Positions 7,832 through 17,265 of a DNA stretch of 64,000 bases are shown piece after piece. Numbering within the stretch: position 1 is the stretch's first letter; every line of letters begins with the position of its first letter. Source of the DNA: Marivita sp. S6314 (GTDB taxonomy: Bacteria > Pseudomonadota > Alphaproteobacteria > Rhodobacterales > Rhodobacteraceae); contig NZ_JALKAO010000001.1 in NCBI RefSeq assembly GCF_023015985.1, forward strand, positions 1 to 64,000, given 5' to 3'. The notes beneath the pieces are model-generated. The model had not been told where the DNA came from and did no database searches. It was given only the letters and a program-made list of their open reading frames with translations. The position numbers and the translations under genes are program-made.

Positions 7832-9928
7832 ATGCGGGCCTGGAGACTGGATGATGGCCGCCAGACGCTTGCGCTGGCGGCGACGGGGGACCGCCTGCCA
7901 CAGGTTGTGTATTGGGGCGCGCGTTTGCCGGACGACGAGGATCTGAGCATCCTGCAAGCCGCACAAATGATTGACGTGACGGGCGGCATGCTGGACGAAA
8001 ACCCCGATCTGTCGATCTGCCCCGAGGCGACCCGCAGCTTTCCCGGACAGCCGGGATTGGTTGTGCGCGCGCAGTCCGGCACGCCGATGTTGCCCAAGTT
8101 CTGTTATCACGGCGACGATGCAGGCGAGGGGGCGCTGACGCTCACCTACCGGGATGCGGATCACGGTCTGGCGCTGATCTTCAGCTTTGCGATTGATCCA
8201 GAGACGCATCTGATCACCGCCAAAACCACGCTGGAGGCAGACGCCCCGGTGCACCTGCACTGGCTGGCCGCGCCGGTTGTGCCTGCGCCGCAACTCTCGG
8301 AAGAGATGTATGATTTCAGCGGGCGCTGGTGTGGGGAATTCCAGTTGAACACGACCGCGTGGTCGCCGGGCATGCGTTACCGCGAAAACCGCACCGGGCG
8401 CACGGGGCACGAGCATTTCCCGGGGCTTCTGATCCCTGTCCGTGGTGCCACGAATGCGCAGGGCGAGGTTTACGGCTTTCACTATGGCTGGTCTGGCGGG
8501 CACCGGATGGTGGCCGAAGAGTTGCCGGACGGGCGGCGTCAGGTGCAGTGGGGGCATGCGTCGCGGCTTGAGGCGGGCGCGGCGACGGTGTTTGAGACCG
8601 CGCCGCTGTACATGGTCTATTCCAATGACGGCCTGAACGGCTGTGCCGTTGCGTTCCAGCGCCATCTGCGCGACCGGATCGTAACATGGGCCAAACCGGA
8701 CGCCCCGCGCCCGGTGCATTACAACTGTTGGGAAGCGGTCTATTTCGACCACAAGGTCGATGTGCTCAAGGACATCGCCAACCGCGCAGCCGATCTTGGG
8801 GCCGAACGTTTTGTGCTGGATGACGGCTGGTTCGGGCAGCGCGACGATGACACGCGCAGCCTGTCGGATTGGCAGGTGGACCCGCGCAAATATCCAGAAG
8901 GGCTGCACCCGCTGATTGACCATGTGCATGATCTGGGGATGAGCTTTGGCATCTGGTTCGAACCCGAGATGATCAATCCCGACAGCGATCTGCACCGGGC
9001 CCATCCCGATTGGGCGCTGGGGTCCGAAGACCAGACCCTTGGCCGCCAGCAAAAGGCCCTGAACATGGCGCTGCCCGAGGTCCGGGATTTCATCTATGAC
9101 CGCATGGCGGCGGTGCTGCGTGATCACGACATCGACTATATCAAATGGGATCACAACCGTGTCCTACCGATGCCGGACGCCGCCCAGACACGCGGGTCCT
9201 ACGCGCTGATCGACCGGCTGCGGGCCGAGTTCCCGCAGGTCGAGATTGAAAGCTGCGCCAGCGGGGGCGGGCGGATTGACTTCGGTATCCTCAAACGCAC
9301 CCAGCGGGTGTGGTTGTCCGACAGCAACGACGCCATCGAACGCCTGCGCATTCAGCACAATGCAGCGCTGTTCCTGCCGTTGGTAGTGACGGGGTCACAT
9401 GTCGGTCCACGCACCTGCCATACGTCTGGACGGGTGATCGACATCTCCATGCGGGCCTGGGTGGCCGCGCAACGTCATATGGGGTTCGAAATGGACCCGC
9501 GCGAACTGACCGAGGAAGAGGCGCGGGTGTTGCGCGAAGTCACCGCGTGGTGGAAGACCAATCGCGATTGGATGGCCGGTGCCGATATTTTACGGCTCGA
9601 CAGCGCGGACCCGGCTGTTCTGGCAGAACAACAATTGTGCCGGACCGGGGATCGCTTCGTCGTCTTTGCAGGCAAAGAAGACACCAGCCGCCAGATCGCG
9701 CCGCGCCCGATCCGCCTGACACGGTTGACGCCGGATGCGATGTACCGGATTGAACTGATCAACCGGGGCACCGCGCATCATCTGTCGCGCGGCACACCAG
9801 AGCTGAAATCGACCCCGATCACGGTGTCGGGGGCGTGGCTGATGACGCAGGGGATCACCTTGCCATGGTCGTTCCCGGCAACCATGTGGGTGCTGGAAGG
9901 CACCCTGACCGACAAAAAGGAGCGCTGA
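7832..9928 (+). CDS. Alpha-galactosidase, glycoside hydrolase family 36
   Basis: The 698-residue enzyme has the GH36 signature throughout: LDDGWFGQRDDD, GIWFEPEMINPDSDL, YIKWDHNR and ESCASGGGRIDFG. The nucleophile is Asp440 in KWDHN and the acid/base is Asp497 in WLSDSND. It would hydrolyse alpha-1,6-galactosides imported by the preceding ABC system. No signal peptide is present, so it works in the cytoplasm. The ATG at 7832 follows the permease stop codon directly; a GTG start 15 bp upstream inside the permease gene is less likely. Full length compared with bacterial GH36 enzymes of about 700-730 residues. Confidence 0.95.
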   Translation: MRAWRLDDGRQTLALAATGDRLPQVVYWGARLPDDEDLSILQAAQMIDVTGGMLDENPDLSICPEATRSFPGQPGLVVRAQSGTPMLPKFCYHGDDAGEGALTLTYRDADHGLALIFSFAIDPETHLITAKTTLEADAPVHLHWLAAPVVPAPQLSEEMYDFSGRWCGEFQLNTTAWSPGMRYRENRTGRTGHEHFPGLLIPVRGATNAQGEVYGFHYGWSGGHRMVAEELPDGRRQVQWGHASRLEAGAATVFETAPLYMVYSNDGLNGCAVAFQRHLRDRIVTWAKPDAPRPVHYNCWEAVYFDHKVDVLKDIANRAADLGAERFVLDDGWFGQRDDDTRSLSDWQVDPRKYPEGLHPLIDHVHDLGMSFGIWFEPEMINPDSDLHRAHPDWALGSEDQTLGRQQKALNMALPEVRDFIYDRMAAVLRDHDIDYIKWDHNRVLPMPDAAQTRGSYALIDRLRAEFPQVEIESCASGGGRIDFGILKRTQRVWLSDSNDAIERLRIQHNAALFLPLVVTGSHVGPRTCHTSGRVIDISMRAWVAAQRHMGFEMDPRELTEEEARVLREVTAWWKTNRDWMAGADILRLDSADPAVLAEQQLCRTGDRFVVFAGKEDTSRQIAPRPIRLTRLTPDAMYRIELINRGTAHHLSRGTPELKSTPITVSGAWLMTQGITLPWSFPATMWVLEGTLTDKKER

Positions 9929-9929
9929 C

Positions 9930-10703
9930 ATGACCAGCCATGCAAGCTTTCACGACCTCAAAGACGCGTCCGTGTTCATCACCGGCGGCGGGTCGGGCAT
10001 CGGCGCGGCGCTGACGGACGGGTTTCTGGCGCAGGGCGCGCAAGTGGCATTCGTTGGTCGCTCGGACGCCACGGCGTTTGCCGATGACATGGGTGCAAAG
10101 CACGGGGCAAAACCGTTGTTTATTCCCTGCGATATCACCGACACCGACGCCCTGCGCGCGGCGATTGCGCAGGCATCTGACGCACATGGGCCGGTGCGCG
10201 TATTGGTCAACAACGCGGCCAATGACAAACGCCACACCGCCTTGGAAGTGGACAAGGACTTCTGGGACTGGTCGCTGTCGATCAATCTGGACGCCTATTT
10301 CTTTGCCTGCCAGGCGGTCATCCCCGGAATGCAGGCGCAGGGTGGCGGCGCGATCGTGAACTTCAGTTCGATCAGCTACATGATGGGCAACGCGGGCTAT
10401 GCCGCCTACACCACATCCAACGCAGGCATTACCGGCATGACCCGAAGCCTTGCGCGTGAATTCGGTGTCGACAATATCCGCGTGAACGCGCTGGCGCCCG
10501 GTTGGGTGCTGACGCCGAAGCAAAAAGAGCTGTGGGCCGATCCGGACTCGCTTGCCGCGCATCTGGAAAAACAGTGTCTCAAGGAACATCTGGTCGAACA
10601 GGACATCGTGGACGCGACGCTGTTCCTGGCGTCCAGGACCAGCCGAATGATGACCGGGCAAACCATCGCCGTGGATGGCGGTGTGGTGACGGTGGCGGCG
10701 TGA
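9930..10703 (+). CDS. SDR-family oxidoreductase, probable D-galactose 1-dehydrogenase
   Basis: The 257-residue short-chain dehydrogenase has the cofactor motif TGGGSGIG, the NNAA motif and the catalytic Ser147 and Tyr160. The lysine expected four residues after the tyrosine is Asn164 (YTTSN instead of YxxxK). Context with DgoK, DgoA and a SMP-30 lactonase points to oxidation of galactose to galactonolactone, the first step of the De Ley-Doudoroff pathway. It begins 1 bp after the alpha-galactosidase gene. The substitution means activity cannot be assumed; the rest of the fold and the coenzyme-binding region look intact. Confidence 0.8.
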   Translation: MTSHASFHDLKDASVFITGGGSGIGAALTDGFLAQGAQVAFVGRSDATAFADDMGAKHGAKPLFIPCDITDTDALRAAIAQASDAHGPVRVLVNNAANDKRHTALEVDKDFWDWSLSINLDAYFFACQAVIPGMQAQGGGAIVNFSSISYMMGNAGYAAYTTSNAGITGMTRSLAREFGVDNIRVNALAPGWVLTPKQKELWADPDSLAAHLEKQCLKEHLVEQDIVDATLFLASRTSRMMTGQTIAVDGGVVTVAA

Positions 10704-11602
10704 TGGACTGGATCGCGGTGGATTGGGGCACGTCGCATCTGCGCGTCTGGGGCATGGGCCGCGATGGGTCCGTGCGGGTTCGCAAGGACAGTGATGCCGG
10801 CATGGGGGGCTTGGATCGCAGCGGGTTTGAACCGGCGCTGCTTGCCCTGATCGGCGACGATCTGGGAACAGGCACCACACCCGTGATCGTGTGCGGCATG
10901 GCCGGGTCCCGGCAGGGCTGGGCCGAGGCGAAATACGCCACCGCCCCCTGTTCGCCGCCAAGTGCGGACACCGCAACGCGGGTACAGACCGAGGACACCC
11001 GCCTGTCGGTCCATATCCTGCCCGGTGTCAAACAGGACAAACCGGCCGATGTGATGCGCGGTGAGGAAACCCAGATCGCGGGCTTTCTGGCGCTCAACCC
11101 GAAATTCGACGGCGTGGTTTGCCTGCCCGGCACCCACACGAAATGGGTGCATATCAGCGCTGGCGAAATTGTCAGCTTCCGCACGTTCATGACGGGGGAG
11201 ATGTTTGCGCTGCTCTCGGAACACTCTGTTCTGCGGCATTCGATGGCGGGATCCGGCTGGGATGCCCATGCGTTCGAAGACGCGGTCGGCACGGCAATGT
11301 CCAAACCCGAAGACATGGCCGCGCGACTTTTTTCGTTGCGAGCCGAAAACTTAGTGCACGATCTTGATCCAAATGCCGCACGTGCGCGCCTGTCCGGGCT
11401 GCTGATCGGGTCAGAGCTTGCCGCGACGCGTCCCTATTGGCTGGGTCAGCACGTGGCGCTCATTGGCGATGACACATTGTGCAAGGCCTATGCCGACGCC
11501 TTGGGCGCGCAGGGGTTGCCGGTGGAACGCACCGACGCTGAACGCATGACGCTGGAAGGTTTGAAAGCCGCCTATGCCTGCCTGAAGGAGCGCACATCAT
11601 GA
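10703..11602 (+). CDS. dgoK: 2-dehydro-3-deoxygalactonokinase
   Basis: The 299-residue kinase starts with the phosphate-binding motif DWGTSHLRVW and contains the family-typical segments GMAGSRQGW, GEETQIAGF, LPGTHTKWV and FMTGEMFALL. It phosphorylates 2-keto-3-deoxygalactonate to the 6-phosphate. The start overlaps the preceding stop codon (ATGA at 10703), and the next gene overlaps its end in the same way, so the catabolic genes are tightly coupled. Galactonate dehydratase, which makes its substrate, is not present in the window. Confidence 0.93.
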   Translation: MDWIAVDWGTSHLRVWGMGRDGSVRVRKDSDAGMGGLDRSGFEPALLALIGDDLGTGTTPVIVCGMAGSRQGWAEAKYATAPCSPPSADTATRVQTEDTRLSVHILPGVKQDKPADVMRGEETQIAGFLALNPKFDGVVCLPGTHTKWVHISAGEIVSFRTFMTGEMFALLSEHSVLRHSMAGSGWDAHAFEDAVGTAMSKPEDMAARLFSLRAENLVHDLDPNAARARLSGLLIGSELAATRPYWLGQHVALIGDDTLCKAYADALGAQGLPVERTDAERMTLEGLKAAYACLKERTS

Positions 11603-12210
11603 GCCGCAAGATCATCGCCATCCTGCGCGGCGTCACCCCGGACGAGGTGGGTCCCATCACCCAAGCGCTGATCACCGAAGGGATTGATCGGATCGAGGTG
11701 CCACTCAATTCGCCGGACCCTTTCCTGTCGATTCAACGCATGGTCGACGCCTTTGGCCAGACTGCGCTGATTGGGGCAGGCACCGTGCTGTTGCCCGACG
11801 ATGTGTTGCGTCTTGCCCAGATTGGTGCCGGGATGGTGGTGTCGCCTGACTGCAACCCGCGTGTGATCGTGGCGACCAAGCAGGCGGGGATGCAAAGCTA
11901 TCCCGGCGTGATGACGCCCACCGAATGCTTCACCGCGCTGCGCAACGGGGCGGATGGGTTGAAGCTGTTTCCCGGGTCCTTGATCGGCCCGGACGGGCTT
12001 AAAGCGATCAAGGCGGTCTTGCCTGCAGGAACGCAGACCTATGCTGTGGGCGGCGCAGGGCCAAGCAATTTTGCCGATTGGGCCAAGGCAGGTGTGGATG
12101 GATTTGGTCTTGGCACAGCGATCTACAGCCCCGGACTGTCCGCCGCAGAGGTGCAGGCCCGCGCAAAGGACATTGTCGTGGCCTATGATGCGGTGATGAA
12201 CGATGCGTGA
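11599..12210 (+). CDS. dgoA: 2-dehydro-3-deoxy-6-phosphogalactonate aldolase
   Basis: This 203-residue KDPG/KDPGal-type aldolase has a TIM barrel with the early glutamate in RIEVPLNSP and the Schiff-base lysine in GLKLFPGS. It cleaves KDPGal to pyruvate and glyceraldehyde 3-phosphate. The motif IAILRGV at the N-terminus and the phosphate-binding GGAGPSNF fit DgoA better than Eda because of the neighbouring dgoK. It overlaps dgoK by 4 bp and the lactonase gene by 8 bp. Confidence 0.93.
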   Translation: MSRKIIAILRGVTPDEVGPITQALITEGIDRIEVPLNSPDPFLSIQRMVDAFGQTALIGAGTVLLPDDVLRLAQIGAGMVVSPDCNPRVIVATKQAGMQSYPGVMTPTECFTALRNGADGLKLFPGSLIGPDGLKAIKAVLPAGTQTYAVGGAGPSNFADWAKAGVDGFGLGTAIYSPGLSAAEVQARAKDIVVAYDAVMNDA

Positions 12211-13048
12211 CGTTTTCAGCGATACTGTCTGCGCCTTGGGCGAGGGACCACTCTGGCACCCGACCGAACAGGCGCTGTATTGGTTCGACATCCTTGGCAT
12301 GCGCCTTTATCGCCGCAAAGGGGCGGAGGAGACGTTTTGGGAATTTGACGAACACGTGTCCGCCGCCGGATGGGTGGAGGACGGCCAGCTGCTGATCGCC
12401 AGCGAAACGGCGTTATCGCATTTCGATACCGCGACCGGGGAAAGCACGTTCCTGCAGCCGCTGGAAAGCGACAACAGCGTCACCCGGTCCAATGATGGCC
12501 GCGCCGATCCGTGGGGTGGGCTCTGGATCGGGACGATGGGTAAGAACGCCGAACCCAAAGCGGGCGCGATCTATCGCTATGTCGAGGGCACGCTGCACAA
12601 GCTGTTCGACAAGATCACCATCTCGAACGCGATCTGTTTTGCACCGGATCACAGCTGCGCCTATTTCACCGATACGCGCAAGCGCAAGGTGCTGCGGGTG
12701 GCCCTGGATGCGGACGGGTTTCCCGATGCCAAGCCAGAGCTTTTCGTCGATCTGACGCAGGACGAGCTGAACCCTGACGGGGCCGTTGTGGATGCGGATG
12801 GCAAATTGTGGGTTGCCCAATGGGGCGCGTCGCGGGTGGCGTGTTATGACACGGATGGCAGGTTTGAACGGGCGATCAATGTGCCCGCGGTGCAGACCTC
12901 CTGTCCGGCTTTCGGGGGCCCGGACCTTGGCACGCTCTTCATTACGACCGCCGCTGTCGGGCTTGATCCGGCTGGGCCAAACGATGGCATGACCTTTGCT
13001 GTGGACGCAGGCACGACCGGACAGAAAGAACACCAGATCATTCTATGA
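12203..13048 (+). CDS. SMP-30/gluconolactonase-family lactonase, probable galactonolactonase
   Basis: The 281-residue six-bladed propeller has the SMP-30 metal-binding positions: Glu in LGEGPLWHP, Asn and Asp in SNDGRADPWGGLWIGTM, Asn in ISNAICFAPD, and Asp in LNPDGAVVDADGKLWVAQW. In this operon it most likely opens galactono-lactone made by the SDR enzyme, giving galactonate. It overlaps dgoA by 8 bp and the beta-galactosidase gene by 4 bp. The exact lactone is inferred. Confidence 0.85.
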   Translation: MRDVFSDTVCALGEGPLWHPTEQALYWFDILGMRLYRRKGAEETFWEFDEHVSAAGWVEDGQLLIASETALSHFDTATGESTFLQPLESDNSVTRSNDGRADPWGGLWIGTMGKNAEPKAGAIYRYVEGTLHKLFDKITISNAICFAPDHSCAYFTDTRKRKVLRVALDADGFPDAKPELFVDLTQDELNPDGAVVDADGKLWVAQWGASRVACYDTDGRFERAINVPAVQTSCPAFGGPDLGTLFITTAAVGLDPAGPNDGMTFAVDAGTTGQKEHQIIL

Positions 13049-14991
13049 AACGAACGCTTGGCACTTGTTATTATCCCGAACACTGGTCGCGCGACATCTG
13101 GGAGGAAGACGCCGCGCGGATGGCGGCGCTTGGCCTGACCTGGGTGCGGATCGGAGAATTCGCGTGGTCGCGGATCGAGCCATCCGAAGGCGCGTTCGAT
13201 TGGGCGTGGCTGGACGACGCCATCGAGGTGCTGGGGGCTGCGGGACTGAAAGTTGTCTTGGGCACGCCAACGGCCACACCGCCGCGATGGATATGCGACA
13301 AACATCCAGACATGTTTGCCGTCGACGCCGAAGGCCGTCCGCGCGGATTTGGGTCCCGGCGGCATTATTGCTTCAGTCACGACGGATATCTGAACGAATG
13401 CCGCCGGATCGTGACAGACGTGGCCAAACGCTATGGCCGCAACCCCCACATTGCCGCGTGGCAGACCGACAATGAGTACGGTTGTCACGACACGATCCTG
13501 TCTTACTCTGACGCCGCGCGACAGGCGTTTCGCACATGGCTGCGCGCGCGCTATCCGGGGCAGGGCAATGATGGCGACATTGACGCGCTCAATGCGGCCT
13601 GGGGCAATGTGTTCTGGTCGATGGAGTACGATGCGTTTGAGCAGATTGATTTGCCTAACCTGACAGTGACCGAACCCAACCCGGCGCATGTGCAGGCGTT
13701 CCGGCGGTTTTCGTCCGATCAGGTGGTGGCGTTCAACCGCGCGCAGGTCGAGATCATTCGCCAGTATTCCGACGCGCCGATTTCGCACAATTACATGGGG
13801 CGGATCACCGAGTTTGACCATTTCGCCGTGGGCGAGGATCTGGAGATCGCCACATGGGACAGCTACCCGCTGGGCTTTCTGGAAGACCGTGTTGGCGCCA
13901 GCGCGGAGGATCAGCGCCACTATGCCCGACAGGGCCATCCTGATTTTCAGGCGTTTCACCATGATCTGTACCGCGCGGTGGGCAAAGACCGCTGGTGGGT
14001 GATGGAACAGCAACCCGGCCCGGTGAACTGGGCCCCCTACAACCCCGCGCCGTTGCCCGGCATGGTGCGGCTGTGGACGTGGGAGGCTTTTGCCCATGGG
14101 GCCGAGGCGGTGTGCTATTTCCGCTGGCGACAGGCCCCGTTTGCGCAGGAGCAGTTGCATGCCGGTCTCTTGCGGCCCGACAGCGTGGCGGCACCGGGCT
14201 TCTTTGAAGCGGAAGAGGTGGCAGAGGAGTTGGCCGATGCGCCCGACATCGGGAACTCGCAAGCCCCCGTGGCGCTGATCTTTGATTACGATGCAGCCTG
14301 GGCGTGGGATGTCCAGCCACAGGGGCAGGGGCTGGATTACTTCGCACTGGTGTTCGACCTCTACCGCGCGTTCCGGCGGGCGGGGGTGTCGATCGACATT
14401 CTGCCGCCGACCCAGCGGCAGTTCGAGGACTATCGCATCGTGGCCGCGCCCGGGATGATGACGGTTCCCGACGATCTGAAATCCGCGCTGACCGAAGCGT
14501 CGGCCCATGTGCTGATCGGCCCCCGCACAGCAGCGCGCGATGCCGATTTCAAGATACCGGTGCCATTGCCGCCGGATTGGCCGGCTCTAGACGCGACCGT
14601 GTCACGGCTGGAGACGTTGCGGCCCGACATGCCGATCCCGGTGAGCGGTGGTGGGCAGGTGAAGAACTGGTTTGAACATCTTGAAGGCGGGGCGGAAATT
14701 GTCTTTACGACCGGATCTGACATGCCAATCGTCTTGCGGTCGGGGCGCACCAGCTACTGCGGCGGTTGGGGGGATGACGCATTTTTTGACCGTTTGGTAA
14801 AAGATCTATGCGCGCAGGCGGATGTGGACGTGTTGGCGCTGCCGAAAGGCGTGCGGGTGCGCGATACCGCAACAGAACGGTTCTGGTTCAATCACAACCC
14901 GCATGATGTGGACAGTCCAGCCGGACCATTGTCCCCTGCGGGTGTGATCCGGCAAACCTTAGCCGATAAGCTCGATCAGGTGGGCGGCTGA
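13045..14991 (+). CDS. Beta-galactosidase, glycoside hydrolase family 42
   Basis: The 648-residue enzyme opens with the GH42 signature GTCYYPEHW and follows the family layout: TIM barrel to about residue 390, then trimerisation and C-terminal domains. The acid/base is Glu144 in QTDNEYG and the nucleophile is Glu321 in WVMEQQPG. It releases galactose from beta-galactosides in the cytoplasm, so the operon covers both alpha- and beta-linked galactose. It is the last gene of the rightward operon, and its final 33 bp overlap the end of the convergent glk gene. Confidence 0.95.
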   Translation: MKRTLGTCYYPEHWSRDIWEEDAARMAALGLTWVRIGEFAWSRIEPSEGAFDWAWLDDAIEVLGAAGLKVVLGTPTATPPRWICDKHPDMFAVDAEGRPRGFGSRRHYCFSHDGYLNECRRIVTDVAKRYGRNPHIAAWQTDNEYGCHDTILSYSDAARQAFRTWLRARYPGQGNDGDIDALNAAWGNVFWSMEYDAFEQIDLPNLTVTEPNPAHVQAFRRFSSDQVVAFNRAQVEIIRQYSDAPISHNYMGRITEFDHFAVGEDLEIATWDSYPLGFLEDRVGASAEDQRHYARQGHPDFQAFHHDLYRAVGKDRWWVMEQQPGPVNWAPYNPAPLPGMVRLWTWEAFAHGAEAVCYFRWRQAPFAQEQLHAGLLRPDSVAAPGFFEAEEVAEELADAPDIGNSQAPVALIFDYDAAWAWDVQPQGQGLDYFALVFDLYRAFRRAGVSIDILPPTQRQFEDYRIVAAPGMMTVPDDLKSALTEASAHVLIGPRTAARDADFKIPVPLPPDWPALDATVSRLETLRPDMPIPVSGGGQVKNWFEHLEGGAEIVFTTGSDMPIVLRSGRTSYCGGWGDDAFFDRLVKDLCAQADVDVLALPKGVRVRDTATERFWFNHNPHDVDSPAGPLSPAGVIRQTLADKLDQVGG

Positions 14992-15921
14992 CCCGGACAG
15001 GGCGGCATAGTCGTCATCCACCAGATACACCGGGAACTGGTGCATGAAATCGGCGAAACGGCCTTTATCCTTGAACGCAGCTTCGAACCCCAACCGTTTG
15101 AGATGCGGTGAAAAATGACGTGCGACGCCGCCGCATAGATAGATCCCGCCGAACGGCAAATGCACCAAGGCCAGATTGCTGGTGGCACGGCCCAGCATGC
15201 GGACGAACATCCGCGCGGCCTCTTCCGCGCGGGCGTTGGATCCGTCGTTGACACCTTGCATGATAGCCCCGGCGTCCAGCAAATCGGTGCTGCCTGCCTC
15301 ATCGCACAGCCACGCGTAAACACGTTCAAAACCGCGGCCCGACAAGACGTCCTCCAGACCCGGTGTGCCGTGCTTGGCGGCAATCCAGTCCAGCAGGCGC
15401 AGTTCATCGGTGTCCTGCGCGGGAAGCGACACATGTCCGGCTTCTGACGGGGGAACAAGCGTGCGATCACCCAGCCGGTACACGGCAGCGGCGTTCATGC
15501 CGGTGCCAACGCCAACCACAAGCCGCGCGGCATGGGTGCCTGCGGACTGACCTGGCAGGATCGTGGTCAGCACATCCGGCGTCAACCGGTCAAGCGCGTG
15601 GCCCTGCGCCTGCAGATCGTTCAAAACCGCCACGGTTGTGGCACCGGTTGCCGCCGCGACGGCCTCGCGTTCCACCAGCCAGTTCAGGTTGGTCAATTCT
15701 CCCACGCCGTCACGCACCGGGCCTGCCATGGCGACACAGGCGGCGTCCGGTATCACGGTCTGTTCCGCCATGTAGGCGCGCAGCACGGCGGGCAAGTCCG
15801 CATGGTCGGCGTTGCGGAACCGCTTGATGCTGTCCGTGCGGACAATGTCGCCGTCGGTGAGGGCGACACGCGTGTTGGTGCCCCCAAGATCGGCGACCAA
15901 AGCGGTTAGGGGATGTGTCAT
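14959..15921 (-). CDS. glk: Glucokinase
   Basis: The 320-residue protein is a bacterial (non-ROK) glucokinase. It has the phosphate motif ADLGGTNTRVAL, the glucose-contacting NLNW and LNDLQAQG segments, and VVGVGTGMNAA for ATP binding. It phosphorylates glucose released by the GH1 enzyme and AglA. It is the last gene of the leftward aglR-GH1-glk operon, 4 bp after the GH1 gene. Its 3' end overlaps the convergent GH42 gene by 33 bp, so antisense effects between the two islands are possible. Confidence 0.92.
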   Translation of the reverse strand: MTHPLTALVADLGGTNTRVALTDGDIVRTDSIKRFRNADHADLPAVLRAYMAEQTVIPDAACVAMAGPVRDGVGELTNLNWLVEREAVAAATGATTVAVLNDLQAQGHALDRLTPDVLTTILPGQSAGTHAARLVVGVGTGMNAAAVYRLGDRTLVPPSEAGHVSLPAQDTDELRLLDWIAAKHGTPGLEDVLSGRGFERVYAWLCDEAGSTDLLDAGAIMQGVNDGSNARAEEAARMFVRMLGRATSNLALVHLPFGGIYLCGGVARHFSPHLKRLGFEAAFKDKGRFADFMHQFPVYLVDDDYAALSGSAAHLIELIG

Positions 15922-15925
15922 GGTG

Positions 15926-17254
15926 TCAGGTCCGGGCCAATGCAGATGTCAGCGCGTGATAAGAGGATTTGGGCGTGCGGTCCAGCGTGTCAAAATCAAC
16001 GTGGATCAGACCAAAGCGTTTGTCATACCCCAGCGCCCATTCGTAATTGTCCATCAGCGACCAGATGAAATACCCCTTCAGCGGCACGCCGTCGGCCATC
16101 GCGCGTTGCGCCGCACCAACATGCTGATTGAGGTAGTCGATGCGATGCGGGTCCGCGACCTGACCATCCTTGATCACGTCCGGCGCGGCCATGCCGTTTT
16201 CGGTCACGTAAAGCGGCAGGTCGCCGGTATAGTCGCGCGCGGTGCGGGTCAGGAAATTGTACAGCCCGTCGGGATAGATTTCCCAATCCATGTACGTCTT
16301 TGGCAGCGGGCCTTCGACCTCTTCATGGCTGGGCCAGGGGCCATCATTGGGCGCAATGATCTTGCGGGTGTAGTAGTTGATCCCACACCAGTCGAGCGGG
16401 CTTTGAATGACGCCAAAGTCATCCTGCCAGCCTTTGGGCATGTGGGGCTCTAATCCCTCCAGCACGTTGTCGGGGTAGGTGCCTTTGAACACGCCGGACA
16501 GGAAGAAGTGGTTGTAATAGCCGTCATAGAGTGCGGCGGCCTTTTGCGCGGCCGCGCTGTCATCGACCGGGGTGGCCCATTCCATGTTGAAGACACCGCC
16601 GAGGTTCGACATGCCCAGCCCGCGCATCGTCTGGATTGCGTGACCATGCGCCAGCAGCACGTGGTGCATCGCATGCGCTGTCGCGCGGATGTCGCGCAGG
16701 CCGGGGGCGTGGTGGCCGAGGAAATGCGACAGCCACCCCACGCACCACGGTTCATTGATGGGGGCTACCGAAAACATGCGGTCGCCGATACGGGACATGA
16801 TCACCTCGGTATAGTCGGCAAACCACTTGGCGATGTCCGGATTGCGCCAGCCGCCCAGATCGGCAAGCGCCACGGGCAGTTCCCAGTGATAGAGCGTTGC
16901 GCAGGGTTTGATCCCGCGCTCCAGCATGGCGTCGGTCAGGCGATCATAGAAATCCAGCCCTTCCGCGTTGGGCGTGCCGCGCCCTTCGGGCAGGACGCGG
17001 GCCCAGCTGATCGAAAAGCGATAGGCGTCCAGATTGGCGGCGGCCACCAGATCAAGATCGCTTTCATACCGGTGATAGTGATCGCAGGCCCGGTCGCCGT
17101 TTTCGGCGCGCACGACATTGCCGGGGGTGGCCGCGAAGGTGTCCCAATGGGTTTTGCCGGCACCGCCAAAGGCATGGCCCTCGATCTGGTAGCTGGATGT
17201 GGCCGTGCCAAACAGGAAATCGTCAGGAAACTCCTGTCGTTTGAAAGTCAGCAT
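15926..17254 (-). CDS. Beta-glucosidase, glycoside hydrolase family 1
   Basis: The 442-residue cytoplasmic enzyme carries the GH1 N-terminal signature (FPDDFLFGTATSSYQIEG), the acid/base Glu168 in INEPW and the nucleophile Glu352 in YVTENGM. Length is normal for bacterial GH1 enzymes. It acts on beta-glucosides or related beta-glycosides. It sits between aglR and glk, so hydrolysis and phosphorylation of glucose are made together. The neighbouring importer is of the alpha-glucoside type, which suggests that one regulator controls both linkage types, or that the transporter is broader than its name. Confidence 0.95.
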   Translation of the reverse strand: MLTFKRQEFPDDFLFGTATSSYQIEGHAFGGAGKTHWDTFAATPGNVVRAENGDRACDHYHRYESDLDLVAAANLDAYRFSISWARVLPEGRGTPNAEGLDFYDRLTDAMLERGIKPCATLYHWELPVALADLGGWRNPDIAKWFADYTEVIMSRIGDRMFSVAPINEPWCVGWLSHFLGHHAPGLRDIRATAHAMHHVLLAHGHAIQTMRGLGMSNLGGVFNMEWATPVDDSAAAQKAAALYDGYYNHFFLSGVFKGTYPDNVLEGLEPHMPKGWQDDFGVIQSPLDWCGINYYTRKIIAPNDGPWPSHEEVEGPLPKTYMDWEIYPDGLYNFLTRTARDYTGDLPLYVTENGMAAPDVIKDGQVADPHRIDYLNQHVGAAQRAMADGVPLKGYFIWSLMDNYEWALGYDKRFGLIHVDFDTLDRTPKSSYHALTSALART

Positions 17255-17265
17255 GTGGGGTTCCT

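Noticed and set aside
12844-14508. 554-codon minus-strand frame opposite the lactonase and GH42 genes
   Set aside because: Low-complexity, Arg/His-rich translation crossing the boundary of two well-supported genes.
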